NCBI RefSeq assembly: GCF_914767665.1
Contig: NC_059505.1
Location: forward strand, 26,533,506 to 26,597,505
Reading direction: 5' to 3'
DNA length: 64,000 bases
Origin: Harmonia axyridis
Taxonomy: Eukaryota > Arthropoda > Insecta > Coleoptera > Coccinellidae
Positions 39,801 through 46,141 of the stretch are shown here, piece by piece; positions within the stretch are counted from its first letter, which is position 1, and each line of letters begins with the position of its first letter. Position numbers and translations under genes: made by a program. The notes below the pieces were generated by a model that searched no databases, had not been told where the DNA came from, and was given only the letters and a program-made list of their open reading frames with translations.

Positions 39801-40891
39801 TTATTGGAGGAGTAATCATGATGATAGTCTCGTTCATCTTCATCCCCAACTTCTTATGTTCCTTCTGGGTCGCCATAAGCATAGTATCAATCGAAACCGG
39901 TGTGATAGGCTACATGGCACTCTGGGGAGTCAATTTGGACTCAATTTCGATGATCAACCTCATAATGTGCATCGGATTCAGCGTGGACTTCACTGCTCAC
40001 ATTTGTTATGCTTACATGAGCTCAAAGGCTGAATCTCCAGACGAAAGAGTTAGAGAATGTCTTTACGCTTTAGGACTTCCAATATTGCAAGGATCCATCA
40101 GTACAATATTGGGGATGATGGCCTTGATCCTCGCCAATAACTACATATTCGCTGTTTTCTTCAAAATGGTATTTCTGGTTGTTTTCTTCGGAGCAATGCA
40201 TGGATTATTCCTCCTGCCTGTTCTACTCTCTTTGTTTGGACCAGGCTCTTGCTCCTCCAGAAGAGTTCCAGCAGAAGAAGACATCAAAATGTCCAACGTG
40301 GAAAAAACTTTACCCCGACCCTACTGCATACCTCATCCGCAACTCAAACTAAACTCTGGAAATTTAGGTAATACTCTGAGAAGTCAGAACATAACAACTC
40401 TGGAAAAGTATGGCAGTACCAACTTGAAACCCTTCAACGTTGAGAAGGATTTAGGTCTCGGTACTTCTGAAGAAAACTCGAGTGAATCGAGTTCAAATCA
40501 TTCAAACAAAAAACCAGTGCTTGATAAAGAATCTCTGGATAAAAAATACCAGGAATCGTGGAAAAATACTCCAGAAATGTCGTCTAGTCAATTTCATACG
40601 TCACAGGTTTTAGACATTTTTGGTACAGAATCGGAGCAAGAGTATTACAGAAGGAGGGGAATTACTGATGGTAATAGAATGCGATTTCACGAGGTTCCTA
40701 GTAGGGAAGAAACCAACAGAAGGCAAGTGAATGGTCAAAGAAGAAGGTATTCTCCTCCAGAATCTTGGTACTACCCACACCCTCCACAACCTCAAGAAGC
40801 GTCTAACAGTAGGGAAAGAGCTTTAGCAAGATCAAACTCCTATCACAATATGTTGCATCCGAGATATCTTCAGGAGTTCCAATACCAATGA
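6540..40891 (+). CDS. Ptr: Patched-related (Ptr) twelve-pass membrane protein, complete gene, 11 coding exons
   Basis: Joining 6540-6813, 14300-14514, 27259-27440, 27528-27715, 28084-28242, 28364-28564, 30341-30472, 37957-38263, 38575-38794, 38853-39062 and 39764-40891 gives 3216 bp, 1071 residues, with no stop and matching phases at every junction. The product belongs to the RND-like patched-domain (PTCHD/Ptr) family. One membrane helix lies near residues 27-47. Five more helices from about 270 to 430 form a sterol-sensing-type domain with GIGIDD at 340-345. The second half starts with a helix near 497-518 and ends with five helices from 707 to 855, including GFSVD (767-771). The two extracellular domains lie between them. 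The acidic residues in the two mid-helix motifs match the proton-relay aspartates of the family. A 215-residue Ser-rich tail follows, presumably cytoplasmic. In Drosophila, Ptr is linked to Hedgehog-type signalling and development; transfer of that role is inference. The start is chosen because MGGLRCVDDLLNR matches the family N-terminus. Confidence 0.95.
6902..7025 (+). repeat. Truncated copy of the 3980-4182 MITE
   Basis: TTAAGAGAGAACACAACCATGTGGTT and the following internal sequence (AAATTAGAGATATTTATTTT) align with the left half of the 3980 element. The right TIR is missing. It begins 88 bp inside Ptr intron 1, which explains why the exon 1 frame appears to run on. Confidence 0.6.
9119..11603. 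mobile_element. 2.5-kb inverted-repeat element
   Basis: The 35-base sequence 9119-9153 (TATTGTCAAAGGATGAAAAT onward) occurs identically in inverted form at 11569-11603. A second inverted pair with the core TGGTGGGATCCCAGAGAAG lies inside it, at 9355-9374 and 11522-11541. About 100 bp extra separates the two blocks on the left side. I see no intact transposase, so it is probably a non-autonomous or decayed DNA transposon. Confidence 0.6.
9302..9360. repeat. Near-perfect 59-bp hairpin
   Basis: CACCACTTTTAGGATGAG is mirrored by CTCATCCTAAAAAGTGGTG, about 23 bp per arm with a 13-base loop and a one-base length difference. It lies inside the left end of the 9119-11603 element. Confidence 0.8.
12918..12990 (+). 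repeat. Dispersed repeat, copy with GTTGATCCCGTCATCAGAA
   Basis: The core CAGAATTTCATGTTGAT, then GTCATCAGAATCAGAGAAA, matches copies at 13765-13830, 15650-15735 and 34271-34347 in the same orientation. It is a non-coding repeat family within Ptr introns. Confidence 0.55.
13138..13666. mobile_element. Foldback element with ~130-bp arms
   Basis: The left arm 13138-13270 (GGCTAGAGAGAAAACAAAAT, TATAAGTTGAAGT, TTTGTTTGGGTACAGAG) is mirrored by 13529-13666. The 258-bp centre shows no coding capacity. Confidence 0.75.
13765..13830 (+). repeat. Dispersed repeat, second copy
   Basis: AAATTTTGTGTTGATAGCATC followed by ATAGAAAATTCAAGC matches the 12918, 15650 and 34271 copies. It begins 100 bp after the foldback element ends. 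Confidence 0.6.
14300..14514 (+). CDS. Ptr: Ptr coding exon 2
   Basis: The acceptor is ttgtttcag and the donor gtgagt. It completes a split Gly codon and reads RFGRVIVTSKDG onward through residue 163. This is extracellular domain 1, with Cys-containing DICARWQTEC and DILNLD signatures of the family. It is isolated between introns of 7.5 and 12.7 kb. Confidence 0.93.
15650..15735 (+). repeat. Dispersed repeat, third copy
   Basis: AAATTTTGTGTTGATCGCATC then ATCAAAACCATAATAGATTC and a CATATCAAAAAAAT tail; aligned with the 12918, 13765 and 34271 copies. Confidence 0.6.
18304..18528 (+). mobile_element. Mariner transposase N-terminal fragment
   Basis: DEFPVLINHCFYGQKILGK and SLDKCYSNSAASTTTVKRY match the helix-turn-helix start of mariner/SETMAR-type transposases, which begins EFRVLI-KH-F. 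The catalytic part is not recognisable downstream, so it is a fragment. Confidence 0.6.
19535..21032 (-). mobile_element. Decayed mariner element with both ends
   Basis: The minus strand reads, with many stops and frameshifts, a mariner transposase: IRVLIKHCFL near 20850, RSGCLNLEVVSEIIKKVYEM near 20650, a WVPRFFTSK segment near 20510, a degraded catalytic core near 20100-20400 (NASCHKSMKT-like), and a C-terminal EHWNVTLGGDYFEE near 19630. Inverted ends CTTAATAAGTTCCGAACCC (19536) and, on the minus strand, CTCAATAAGTTCCGGGTATA (21030-21011) bound it. About 1.5 kb; inactive. Confidence 0.8.
22507..22543. repeat. Pentanucleotide microsatellite (TTTTA)n
   Basis: Seven or so TTTTA units, interrupted once by a TATCGA block. 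Confidence 0.85.
23030..23485 (+). repeat. Direct repeat pair with ~340-bp period
   Basis: 23030-23160 and 23368-23485 share, in order, CTCGGAAA-TACAA, ATTCGCATAAAACTTT-like, AAAATGAAAGT and GAAAACTG-TTAACAT blocks. A weaker third copy lies near 24035-24090 (TAAGAGCTATTCGCATAAAA). No coding capacity. Confidence 0.6.
23819..25399. mobile_element. 1.6-kb TIR element with CAGGGTGGCCCA ends and duplicated right end
   Basis: The left end CAGGGTGGCCCACATAAA and the right end TTTAATGTGGGCCACCCTG are inverted, each flanked by TA. Similarity continues about 60 bp inward (ATATTTC-ATA-GTATTG-TTTTTCCGGAAAA). The right end is present twice in tandem (25261-25329 and 25330-25401). No transposase is recognised inside, so it is a non-autonomous candidate. 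Confidence 0.65.
24211..24275 (+). repeat. hAT-like terminal sequence
   Basis: CAGTGATTCCCAAAG followed by a G/C-rich GGTGGCCCCCGGGGGTCCAC block resembles the 5' terminus of hAT-type elements. A matching inverted end was not found, so only an end fragment is claimed. Confidence 0.35.
27259..27440 (+). CDS. Ptr: Ptr coding exon 3
   Basis: A phase-0 acceptor (tttttaag) is followed by VETGALNLTFPLMFNP, the conserved strand of extracellular domain 1. The exon covers residues 164-224 and contains the WDAHAFPVFFGG motif. The donor is gtaagt. The GTG at the 5' edge is an internal valine codon, not a start. Confidence 0.93.
27528..27715 (+). CDS. Ptr: Ptr coding exon 4
   Basis: It follows an 87-bp intron. 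It encodes residues 224-286: the end of extracellular domain 1 with the SRTLDHELEKNT motif just before membrane helix 2 (PYFTSTFAIMAIFSVG). The donor gtgagt splits a Val codon after its first base. Confidence 0.92.
28084..28242 (+). CDS. Ptr: Ptr coding exon 5
   Basis: The acceptor is tcatttag and the donor gtaagt, phase 1 to phase 1. It encodes residues 287-339, including SKPWLGLLGN and membrane helices 3 and 4 of the sterol-sensing-type domain (GINLAAPFLMIG). Confidence 0.92.
28364..28564 (+). CDS. Ptr: Ptr coding exon 6
   Basis: It encodes residues 340-406 and opens with GIGIDDTFVML, the mid-membrane acidic motif of patched/RND permeases. AAWRRTS and SEAAVSITITSVTD follow, both strongly conserved in the family. 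201 bp, phase 1 to phase 1. Confidence 0.94.
28565..30340 (+). other. Ptr intron 6
   Basis: 1.8 kb, of which 838 bp is the TIR element at 29153-29990. The flanks show nothing else. Confidence 0.7.
29153..29990. mobile_element. 838-bp element with ~95-bp TIRs (CAGGGTGAGTCTT ends)
   Basis: 29153-29247 is mirrored by 29896-29990 (CAGGGTGAGTCTTTGACTTG against CAAGGTGAGTCTTCTACTTG, continuing to TTTACCATTT and GATTCGGCC). TA flanks both ends, consistent with a Tc1/mariner-type target duplication. The centre has no open frame of note. A partial left-end copy is at 38343. Confidence 0.8.
30341..30472 (+). CDS. Ptr: Ptr coding exon 7
   Basis: The acceptor is tcttttccag and the donor gtaagt. It encodes residues 407-450: membrane helix 6 (CLLFIWHITFFAACVAI) and the start of the intracellular linker between the two halves. 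A 7.5-kb repeat-filled intron follows. Confidence 0.92.
31071..31487 (-). repeat. ~415-bp dispersed repeat, copy 2 (inverted)
   Basis: It is the reverse complement of 5053-5466, with only scattered substitutions and a CAATACAATA expansion near 31088. It lies 26 kb from copy 1, in the opposite orientation. Confidence 0.8.
31755..32538. mobile_element. 784-bp foldback element, two ~350-bp arms
   Basis: Left arm 31755-32105 and right arm 32160-32538 are inverted copies over nearly the whole element: TGTACCAAAAAAGTG at both outer ends, TTGAATTTTCAGATT, CTGACTTTTTGATAATCATT and GTTAATATCGG in matching order, meeting at a loop of about 55 bp. The right terminus carries CAGGGTGTACC. The open frame at 32215-32472 lies within the right arm and is not a gene. 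Confidence 0.8.
34271..34480 (+). repeat. Dispersed repeat copy with hairpin module
   Basis: AGAATGTTTCGTCAATAGCG and AGAGAAAATTCAAGCAGA match the intron 1-2 family; then AGCACTAACG and GAGCGCTCGTCATTC-CGCCAATTGCA match the hairpin of the 1488 copy, with the inverted GCAATTGAATGAGGGCTC near 34470. Confidence 0.5.
34668..35034 (-). mobile_element. Internally deleted derivative of the 19535 mariner
   Basis: The left end (CATTCAATAAGACCTGGGCT ... AAAACACATTTTTCC) and right end (GTCCGAGACTTGCTTAGTGA) match the ends of the 19535-21032 element. The internal part keeps only a degraded transposase N-terminus (minus strand, MGKSIVQVKQRLDK-like in shifted frames). 367 bp. Confidence 0.65.
36530..37620 (-). 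mobile_element. Decayed mariner transposase, Mos/cecropia-like
   Basis: The minus strand encodes, in shifted frames, MKKSAEAHRILS (near 37390), FQ-HFKN-DFDVKD (near 37290), LLDQDSCQTQQELAESLG (near 37190), then CELLLARQRRKGFLQCIVTG and GDEKWVLFDSPKRRKSWG (the DEKW catalytic aspartate, near 37000), PGHASTSTSKLN, and a degraded C-terminus with EELKNWIRT and VVASNGQYFE-like residues near 36560-36640. Stops and a deletion around the second catalytic motif make it inactive. The ends are not placed exactly. Confidence 0.8.
37957..38263 (+). CDS. Ptr: Ptr coding exon 8
   Basis: The acceptor gttacag joins a split Gln codon. It encodes residues 451-553: the end of the linker, membrane helix 7 (CIKFLVILVFIGYLVGAGY) and the start of extracellular domain 2. 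The donor is gtaaac, phase 2. Confidence 0.91.
38343..38420 (+). repeat. Partial left end of the CAGGGTGAG element
   Basis: ACAGGGTGAGACTTTGCATT followed by GTACATTGAATTCAACA aligns with the left TIR of 29153-29990. The rest is absent from the 311-bp Ptr intron 8. Confidence 0.5.
38575..38794 (+). CDS. Ptr: Ptr coding exon 9
   Basis: The acceptor is ctgttacag and the donor gtaagg. It encodes residues 553-626 in extracellular domain 2, with likely N-glycosylation sequons NKT, NTS and NFT. Confidence 0.9.
38853..39062 (+). CDS. Ptr: Ptr coding exon 10
   Basis: It lies only 58 bp after exon 9. It encodes residues 627-696, the rest of extracellular domain 2, ending HPYFVFFDQ just before the last membrane bundle. 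Phase 0 at both ends. Confidence 0.91.
39063..39763 (+). other. Ptr intron 10 with possible small MITE
   Basis: 701 bp. CAGTGAAGTAGTAATGGAG at 39149 and the inverted CTCTAGCTACGCCACTG at 39261-39277 may be the ends of a 129-bp MITE of the CAGTGGCGTAGCTAG type. Nothing else is recognised. Confidence 0.4.
39764..40891 (+). CDS. Ptr: Ptr coding exon 11 (terminal) and long C-terminal tail
   Basis: The acceptor ttttgcag is followed by FELVRPQSIQ. Residues 697-856 hold the last five membrane helices, with GFSVDFTAH as the second mid-membrane acidic motif. Residues 857-1071 form a hydrophilic tail rich in Ser, Asn and Arg, with a Cys pair just after the membrane (GSCSSRR) and a Pro/Tyr-rich stretch (YSPPESWYYPHPP). 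It ends at TGA 40889-40891. Confidence 0.94.
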   Translation, partial: FELVRPQSIQNMLIGGVIMMIVSFIFIPNFLCSFWVAISIVSIETGVIGYMALWGVNLDSISMINLIMCIGFSVDFTAHICYAYMSSKAESPDERVRECLYALGLPILQGSISTILGMMALILANNYIFAVFFKMVFLVVFFGAMHGLFLLPVLLSLFGPGSCSSRRVPAEEDIKMSNVEKTLPRPYCIPHPQLKLNSGNLGNTLRSQNITTLEKYGSTNLKPFNVEKDLGLGTSEENSSESSSNHSNKKPVLDKESLDKKYQESWKNTPEMSSSQFHTSQVLDIFGTESEQEYYRRRGITDGNRMRFHEVPSREETNRRQVNGQRRRYSPPESWYYPHPPQPQEASNSRERALARSNSYHNMLHPRYLQEFQYQ

Positions 40892-41688
40892 TTGTATTAA
40901 ATTAAGAAATAATTCAACCACTCGATATTTTTTTGGCATATTCCAAGTTGGAAAAAGTAATCATCTTATATACATTCGTTACACAATAATCAAAATACTT
41001 TTCTATATTTAAATTTAGATACTTTGTTAAATCGATATAAAACCTGAAATGTTCACAGGTTGTTTGGTTTTTCTCAGGAAATTTTCACTTCCTCACTTTT
41101 TTCTAGTGAATATGCACATGTATCAATATGTAATTGTAACTCTAAAATTGTGTATCTTCCTGTAGGGAGTAAAAAAAACACTGAGGAAAGATTTAAAAGT
41201 ATTAAGTTCGGTGTAAAAACATATATTGAAATCTATTCATAAAAGAGGAATTTCCGAATATTATTGCATGACAGAAATATCAAAAACCAGTAGGCGTTTA
41301 TAGAAAACACTGCATATGGAAGTTGTTGAATATTTTATAGTTTGAAATTGACTAATTTGTACATTCAGAATTCGAGGGATTTTAATTACTCATATCTTAA
41401 AGATTTGAATAACAAAAAATTCATAGACAATCGTTCTTGACAATGAACATATTTCGAGTTATGTACAGAGTTTAAGTGTGATATTTTAAAATAACAAAGG
41501 GTTTATATTGAGTATTCCGATCAAATTTAAGTTAAGGGTGATGACTGATGATTTAGGGTCGACATTAAAAAGTTTGAAATTTGTGACCCAGTAATGTAAT
41601 GCTCAATATTTTCACATTTATCGTCTTAGAAAGTAAGTTGTAAATAGTGATTGGAATATAACTTTTGTAAAATATTTTTACTGAGAAA

Positions 41689-41694
41689 AATAAA
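41689..41694 (+). terminator. Probable poly(A) signal of Ptr
   Basis: AATAAA lies about 800 bp after the Ptr stop codon, in AT-rich sequence without another convincing upstream signal. It would give a 3' UTR of about 0.8 kb. Position only; no transcript evidence. Confidence 0.5.
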
Positions 41695-42140
41695 AAATAT
41701 TTTCCTTAAAATGTTTTTAATTTTAAATCAAATTTAATAGCCGATCCCCTGAGGGAGGGAGAACCATCGAAAAATTATTTGGGAACCTATCGCCAAATAA
41801 ATTCGAACAAATGTAGACAAATTGAAAATAGACTAAGTGGTATTAATGTATCGTGTTTTAACGAATTTCTCCAGGAAATAATGAAATCTTTCCTTATTTA
41901 AACACACTAAATTTCGCTACGCAACAATTCGAATTGATAAAGTGTGTTTATGCCTTAAGATTAATTTAGGTTAAATTAAAAAACACGTAAATTTTACACC
42001 ATGGTTCATAATTCTCTTTTTCAATATGAAATATCTCAACTTTGAAGAAAAATTATTAACGAAGAAAATTTTGAAAAAATCAGTTTCGAATAAAAAAGTC
42101 CGAAACTATGAGATTTTATTCATTTTTTTTTTTTTTGGTA

Positions 42141-43236
42141 AAACATAGATACTATAGCAAGAAGTAGATGGACGAATTTGGAGAAAAATCGTGGAGGTTT
42201 CTTCATGTAAACATTTTTTTTTACTCAAATATTATTGTGATCGTTTTTTGCGAGTTTTTTAAATTTTACAACAAACCAGCTGTTTGAGGAGATTCATAGT
42301 CGATATTTAGTTGTTGTTGAAATGCCTAGAGCACGTGTATTTATCACCAGTTATGTGAATTCGAAAGAGGTCGAATTATTGGTCTACAATAAGAGGCCGA
42401 CGAAATCGCTAACCGTACGAACAGAAATCCAACCACTGTTACGAGATAATGTAAAGCGTGGTTTGATAATGCCCAAAATCGAAGAAGAGTAGGCACCGGA
42501 CGTCGAAGGGACATAAATGAAGTTCATGATCGACGTCTAAGACTTATGGCCATTAGAGACCGATTTGTGACAACTCGATCTTTGGCTGATGAGTGGTTAG
42601 GAGAAGAAGGCAATCTTGTAACTGATTGATGGCCGAAGAAGGGTAAGACGAGGTCGAGGAGAAAGACGTAAACCTCAGTTTGATGTTGAGCGTCATGTAC
42701 ACCGGACAGTAGGCGTTATGGTATGGGGTGCTATTGCACATGCAAGTAGATCACCTTTAGTCTTTATTCGAGGCAACCAAAGATTAAGATTAACCTAATC
42801 TTTGGAGGTAACATGACAGTGCTGCATTATCTTCAAGGAATGGTGGAGCCATATGTTCGCCCTCATCAGATAATGCCCATCCTCATGTTGCCAGTGTCAG
42901 TTTAAACTTTTTCGAAGCGACTCATGTGAATCTTTTGCCATGGCCTCCCAGATCCCCTGATCTTTCGCCATAGAGCATGTTTGGGACATCATGGGTGGGG
43001 AGGCTTGGAAACTTACCTCAGCCCCCACGGACTTTGGCGGCTCTGAGACATGAAGTATAGGTAGCTCAAGAAGAAATAGACCATCTTATTGCATCAATGC
43101 CGAGACGTTTTGGAGTGTGTATAGATAACCGCGGTGGACAAACACATTATTAACCAATGTATTAAAAAGAATTGTAAACCCTTCGTTTTTTTCTCCAAAT
43201 TTCAATCATTTACTCCTTGCTATACTATCTATGTTT
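42141..43236 (+). mobile_element. Tc1-like transposon, near full length, inactive
   Basis: TIRs of about 50 bp: AAACATAGATACTATAGCAA at 42141 and its inverse ending at 43236, flanked by TA. Between them is a transposase in broken frames: RGRIIGLQ near 42370, RLRLMAIRDRFVTTRSLADEWL near 42533-42600, VMVWGAIAHASRSPLVFIRGN near 42716, LLPWPPRSPDLSP near 42930, EHVWDIMG near 42975, and a C-terminus ending DNRGGQTHY near 43150. Stops, frameshifts and a deletion around the middle catalytic Asp make it dead. It fills the gap between the converging Ptr and Rif1 genes. Confidence 0.85.
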
Positions 43237-43263
43237 TAGGTCTAAATTTTAAAACTTAAACAG

Positions 43264-44850
43264 TTCCTTCTGGGTGTTGCAGTTTCTTTGTCAGTTATTT
43301 ATAATCCGATGCTGCAAGATGTGAATAAATATAGGAGAAAGCCTGCAGCGACAAGACCTACAATAGTACGTTTTACAGAATATCTAGAGCGAAAAAATAT
43401 AACTATGCCTGAATTATTATGTCTAGATAATTTTGAGGAAATACCACTGTGGAGGATCCCTGCCTTGAAAACTAGACTTGACCTCATTGAGGATGACAAG
43501 TCAACGTCAAATCATGTTAGAAGCAGACAACATTTCCACTCAATGAGTGAAGAACTTAGCCCAGCATATTTTATACATACTACGGACATAGTATAAGGAA
43601 AGGATAGTTAGCCAGTGTAGTGCTTTTTTCGATTTTATTGATGTTGAGCGCCATCTAATTCTACTCAAGTTTAACTCGAATTTTACTGTTAAAAATTGTT
43701 CCGTAAAGTGGAGCCCTCTGAAAAAATTGGTGTTATTTTGAAGAACTAAAATATTTGAAATAGAGTGGTCAGGAGATTTCTATATTTTGATATTTTTTCT
43801 GCTCTGTAATAAGCATTTACGCCAGTGGCGTGTATTTGTGATAACTTAATAATAACATAAAAATTGTTGGCAATGTCATGCGACCCCTTTTCAACCACGC
43901 CACTGAATGAATTATCGAATTATTTCTGCGCCATCTATAGCTCATGATTCAGTGCCATCTATTATCGAGTTACTTCTCCAAATCCAACTACAGTAGCGAC
44001 CCCTGGTGACTATTTCCTTGCCGTCAAACGGCGGTTAGCTTACTATCCTTTCCTTATACTATGCTACGGACAAGAGGTATGGAACAATAAGAAACACAAC
44101 TTAGACTAATCCACTCAAAAGTTAGGTCTACATACCTTGTCATCAAGCTCCCAAGACATAATATGACTAAATCGTCTCCTCATAGGTCACACTCAGATCA
44201 CTCATGGAAATCTACTAAAACGAAAAGATCAACCATTATGTGAACATTGTTATGAACCGATAACAATTACTCACTTCATATATGAATGTCCAGCATATAG
44301 AGTAATATGAGAAAACTACATTATCGATCAACCCTGAAGAGCAACTTATGAAATGAGCCTGAAATAAAAAACATACTTGAATTTTGTAAAGTAGAAATAT
44401 GCATTGTATATGAAGAATTCTGACCAACTACTTAGGTACTTAGTGCGATTACATAGATTCGAACTAAGGATCAAATTGCTTATATATAAAACTTAATCAT
44501 ATTTTCTTCATTCTTTTATTGTATGAAATTTTTCTATATCTTTACTGTTCATACAACTTACCAATGTCTATGCTTGTAAATATTTTATTTCTACACTGTC
44601 CATTTTAGTTACTCATTGACTGCTTTTTTCTGTGTATATGTAAATATTCTATTTATACACCTATTTATTTTAGTTTAGTTGATTCGAAGCTGAACATGTG
44701 AATGTGCCACTACATAACTCCATTGGTATATTTCTTACCGATCTCCTAGCTAATGACTATGGCAGTCAAAGCCGTAACAATGAAATAATTCAAAGAGAAA
44801 CTATTTTTGAACCTTGTAGATATAGTTGGAAATAATAAAAATAAATATTA
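43264..44850 (+). mobile_element. Degenerate non-LTR retrotransposon (I/Jockey-like) 3' part
   Basis: The open frame 43288-43596 (KYRRKPAATRPTIVRFTEYL, EIPLWRIPALKTRLDL, then AYFIHTTD) corresponds to the stretch between reverse transcriptase and RNase H, where functional copies read YTDGS. After an inserted MITE, LRLIHSKVRSTYLVIKLPRH, an SDHSWKSTKTKRS segment and CEHCYEPITITHFIYECPAYR (frames shift) match the RNase H C-terminus and zinc-knuckle-like tail. Most of RNase H is missing. A 3' UTR with TAATGACTATGGCAGTCAAA ends in an A-rich tail near 44850. Confidence 0.7.
43588..44063. mobile_element. ~476-bp MITE nested in the retrotransposon
   Basis: ATAGTATAAGGAAAGGATAG at the left is mirrored by CTATCCTTTCCTTATACTAT at the right. 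CTACGGAC flanks both sides (43580-43587 and 44064-44071), an 8-bp target duplication with T at 2 and A at 7, as for hAT elements. Inside, CAGTGGCGTG and CACGCCACTG (about 43834-43912) may be a second, smaller element. Confidence 0.8.
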
Positions 44851-44859
44851 AACATAGCT

Positions 44860-45265
44860 AATGCTCCAATGGGATTAAGAAGTGCGCCTGTTTAGGCAAG
44901 TAAATAATTTCCAATTCATTAAAAGGATGAAAATTGTTTTGTTTTGTTGACACAATGGGTATCCTACACTTTCGTACTTGGAATCCTTATCCCTATTTGA
45001 TGGCTTTAAAATCATTGGCTTGACAAAAAAATAAAGATTTTGTGAACAAGAGTGTGAGTACTTCAACCTTAGTAAAACACTGTTTCCACTGTTAACTCAA
45101 AATTCTCATAGCACAACAGGATTCAATTTGCTGATTTTTTGAGCAATCATTTTACTCAAAGGCAGACATTTTTAGACAGAACTTTTGCATTTTTGGGTAA
45201 TCGTTTGATATCAGTTTTATTAAAGGATCAAGTTTTCAGAAGAAACAAAAATGAACAATTTGCTA
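44860..45265. other. Gap between retrotransposon tail and Rif1 3' end
   Basis: About 400 bp of AT-rich DNA. No repeat, gene or RNA recognised. Confidence 0.5.
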
Positions 45266-45281
45266 GTTTTACTTATATAAT

Positions 45282-45287
45282 TTTATT
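45282..45287 (-). terminator. Probable poly(A) signal of Rif1
   Basis: AATAAA on the minus strand lies about 100 bp past the Rif1 stop. A second candidate is at 45216-45221. Either would give a short 3' UTR. Confidence 0.45.
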
Positions 45288-45385
45288 TGTATTAATTATA
45301 TACGGCTTTATGTACATAAACTAAAATAGCAGTCTTTGATTGAGAGAATTTCAACACAACAAAACTACGTGAATGATACTAAATC

Positions 45386-46141
45386 TTAAATTTTATCAAA
45401 AGGAATACTTTGTAATAAGTTAATGTGAGAATCAATGCGACTTTTGAATGGTAATAGATTCCCTATGTAGTTATATAATTCTAGAAGTTTTCTTTCATCT
45501 CGTATATGGGATATCAAATGTTTGACTGCATCCACTTCATTTTCTTTTGCAATAAGGGCACCTGCTAGATCTTCCTTTGAACATATCTTAAGCACATCTT
45601 GTTTATTTGCACATTGTGCTACTGTATAATTACCATAATGTTCCTTTATTAGATCAAAAAAGCAGGTTAAATCGGAGGATTGAACCCTCTCAACAAATAA
45701 ATCATGTATTTGTACTATTGTCAAACTATTAAAATAATTCTTAATATCACTAGGACTTTTAATTAAAGGCATGAGGCATGTTTGCAAAATATTCTCTCTA
45801 GGAAACTCTCCTTCCTCTATGCAATCTTTAAGTGCAGCACCCACTTGAACTAAAGTCTTCTTCTTCAAGATATTTTTGAGAGGATCTTGATCTATCCTGA
45901 CTTGAACAATATGTTCCAGTTGATCAGCAAACACTTTGTTGTTTTCAGCAAGATCAGATATTATATCAAATAATTCTGAAGTACCACCCATTTTCACTAT
46001 ATTTTCCACTAAATACCTCCAATGAGGTTTCCCAAAGAACTTTCTGAAATTAGTGTTGTAAACATTTTCCAGTAAGTTTACCACATCGGATTCATCGACT
46101 AGATCTATAAATATTTCACCAAATTCTTCAAGAGAAGACCC
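45386..46141 (-). CDS. Rif1: Rif1 coding exon 14 (terminal)
   Basis: The acceptor atttcag is followed by GSSLEEFGEIFIDLVDES. 251 residues (2035-2285) of mostly helical sequence (FFGKPHWRYLVENIVKMGG onward) end with SIPFDKI and TAA at 45388-45386. No recognised catalytic motif; it forms the far C-terminus. Confidence 0.92.
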   Translation of the reverse strand, partial: GSSLEEFGEIFIDLVDESDVVNLLENVYNTNFRKFFGKPHWRYLVENIVKMGGTSELFDIISDLAENNKVFADQLEHIVQVRIDQDPLKNILKKKTLVQVGAALKDCIEEGEFPRENILQTCLMPLIKSPSDIKNYFNSLTIVQIHDLFVERVQSSDLTCFFDLIKEHYGNYTVAQCANKQDVLKICSKEDLAGALIAKENEVDAVKHLISHIRDERKLLELYNYIGNLLPFKSRIDSHINLLQSIPFDKI

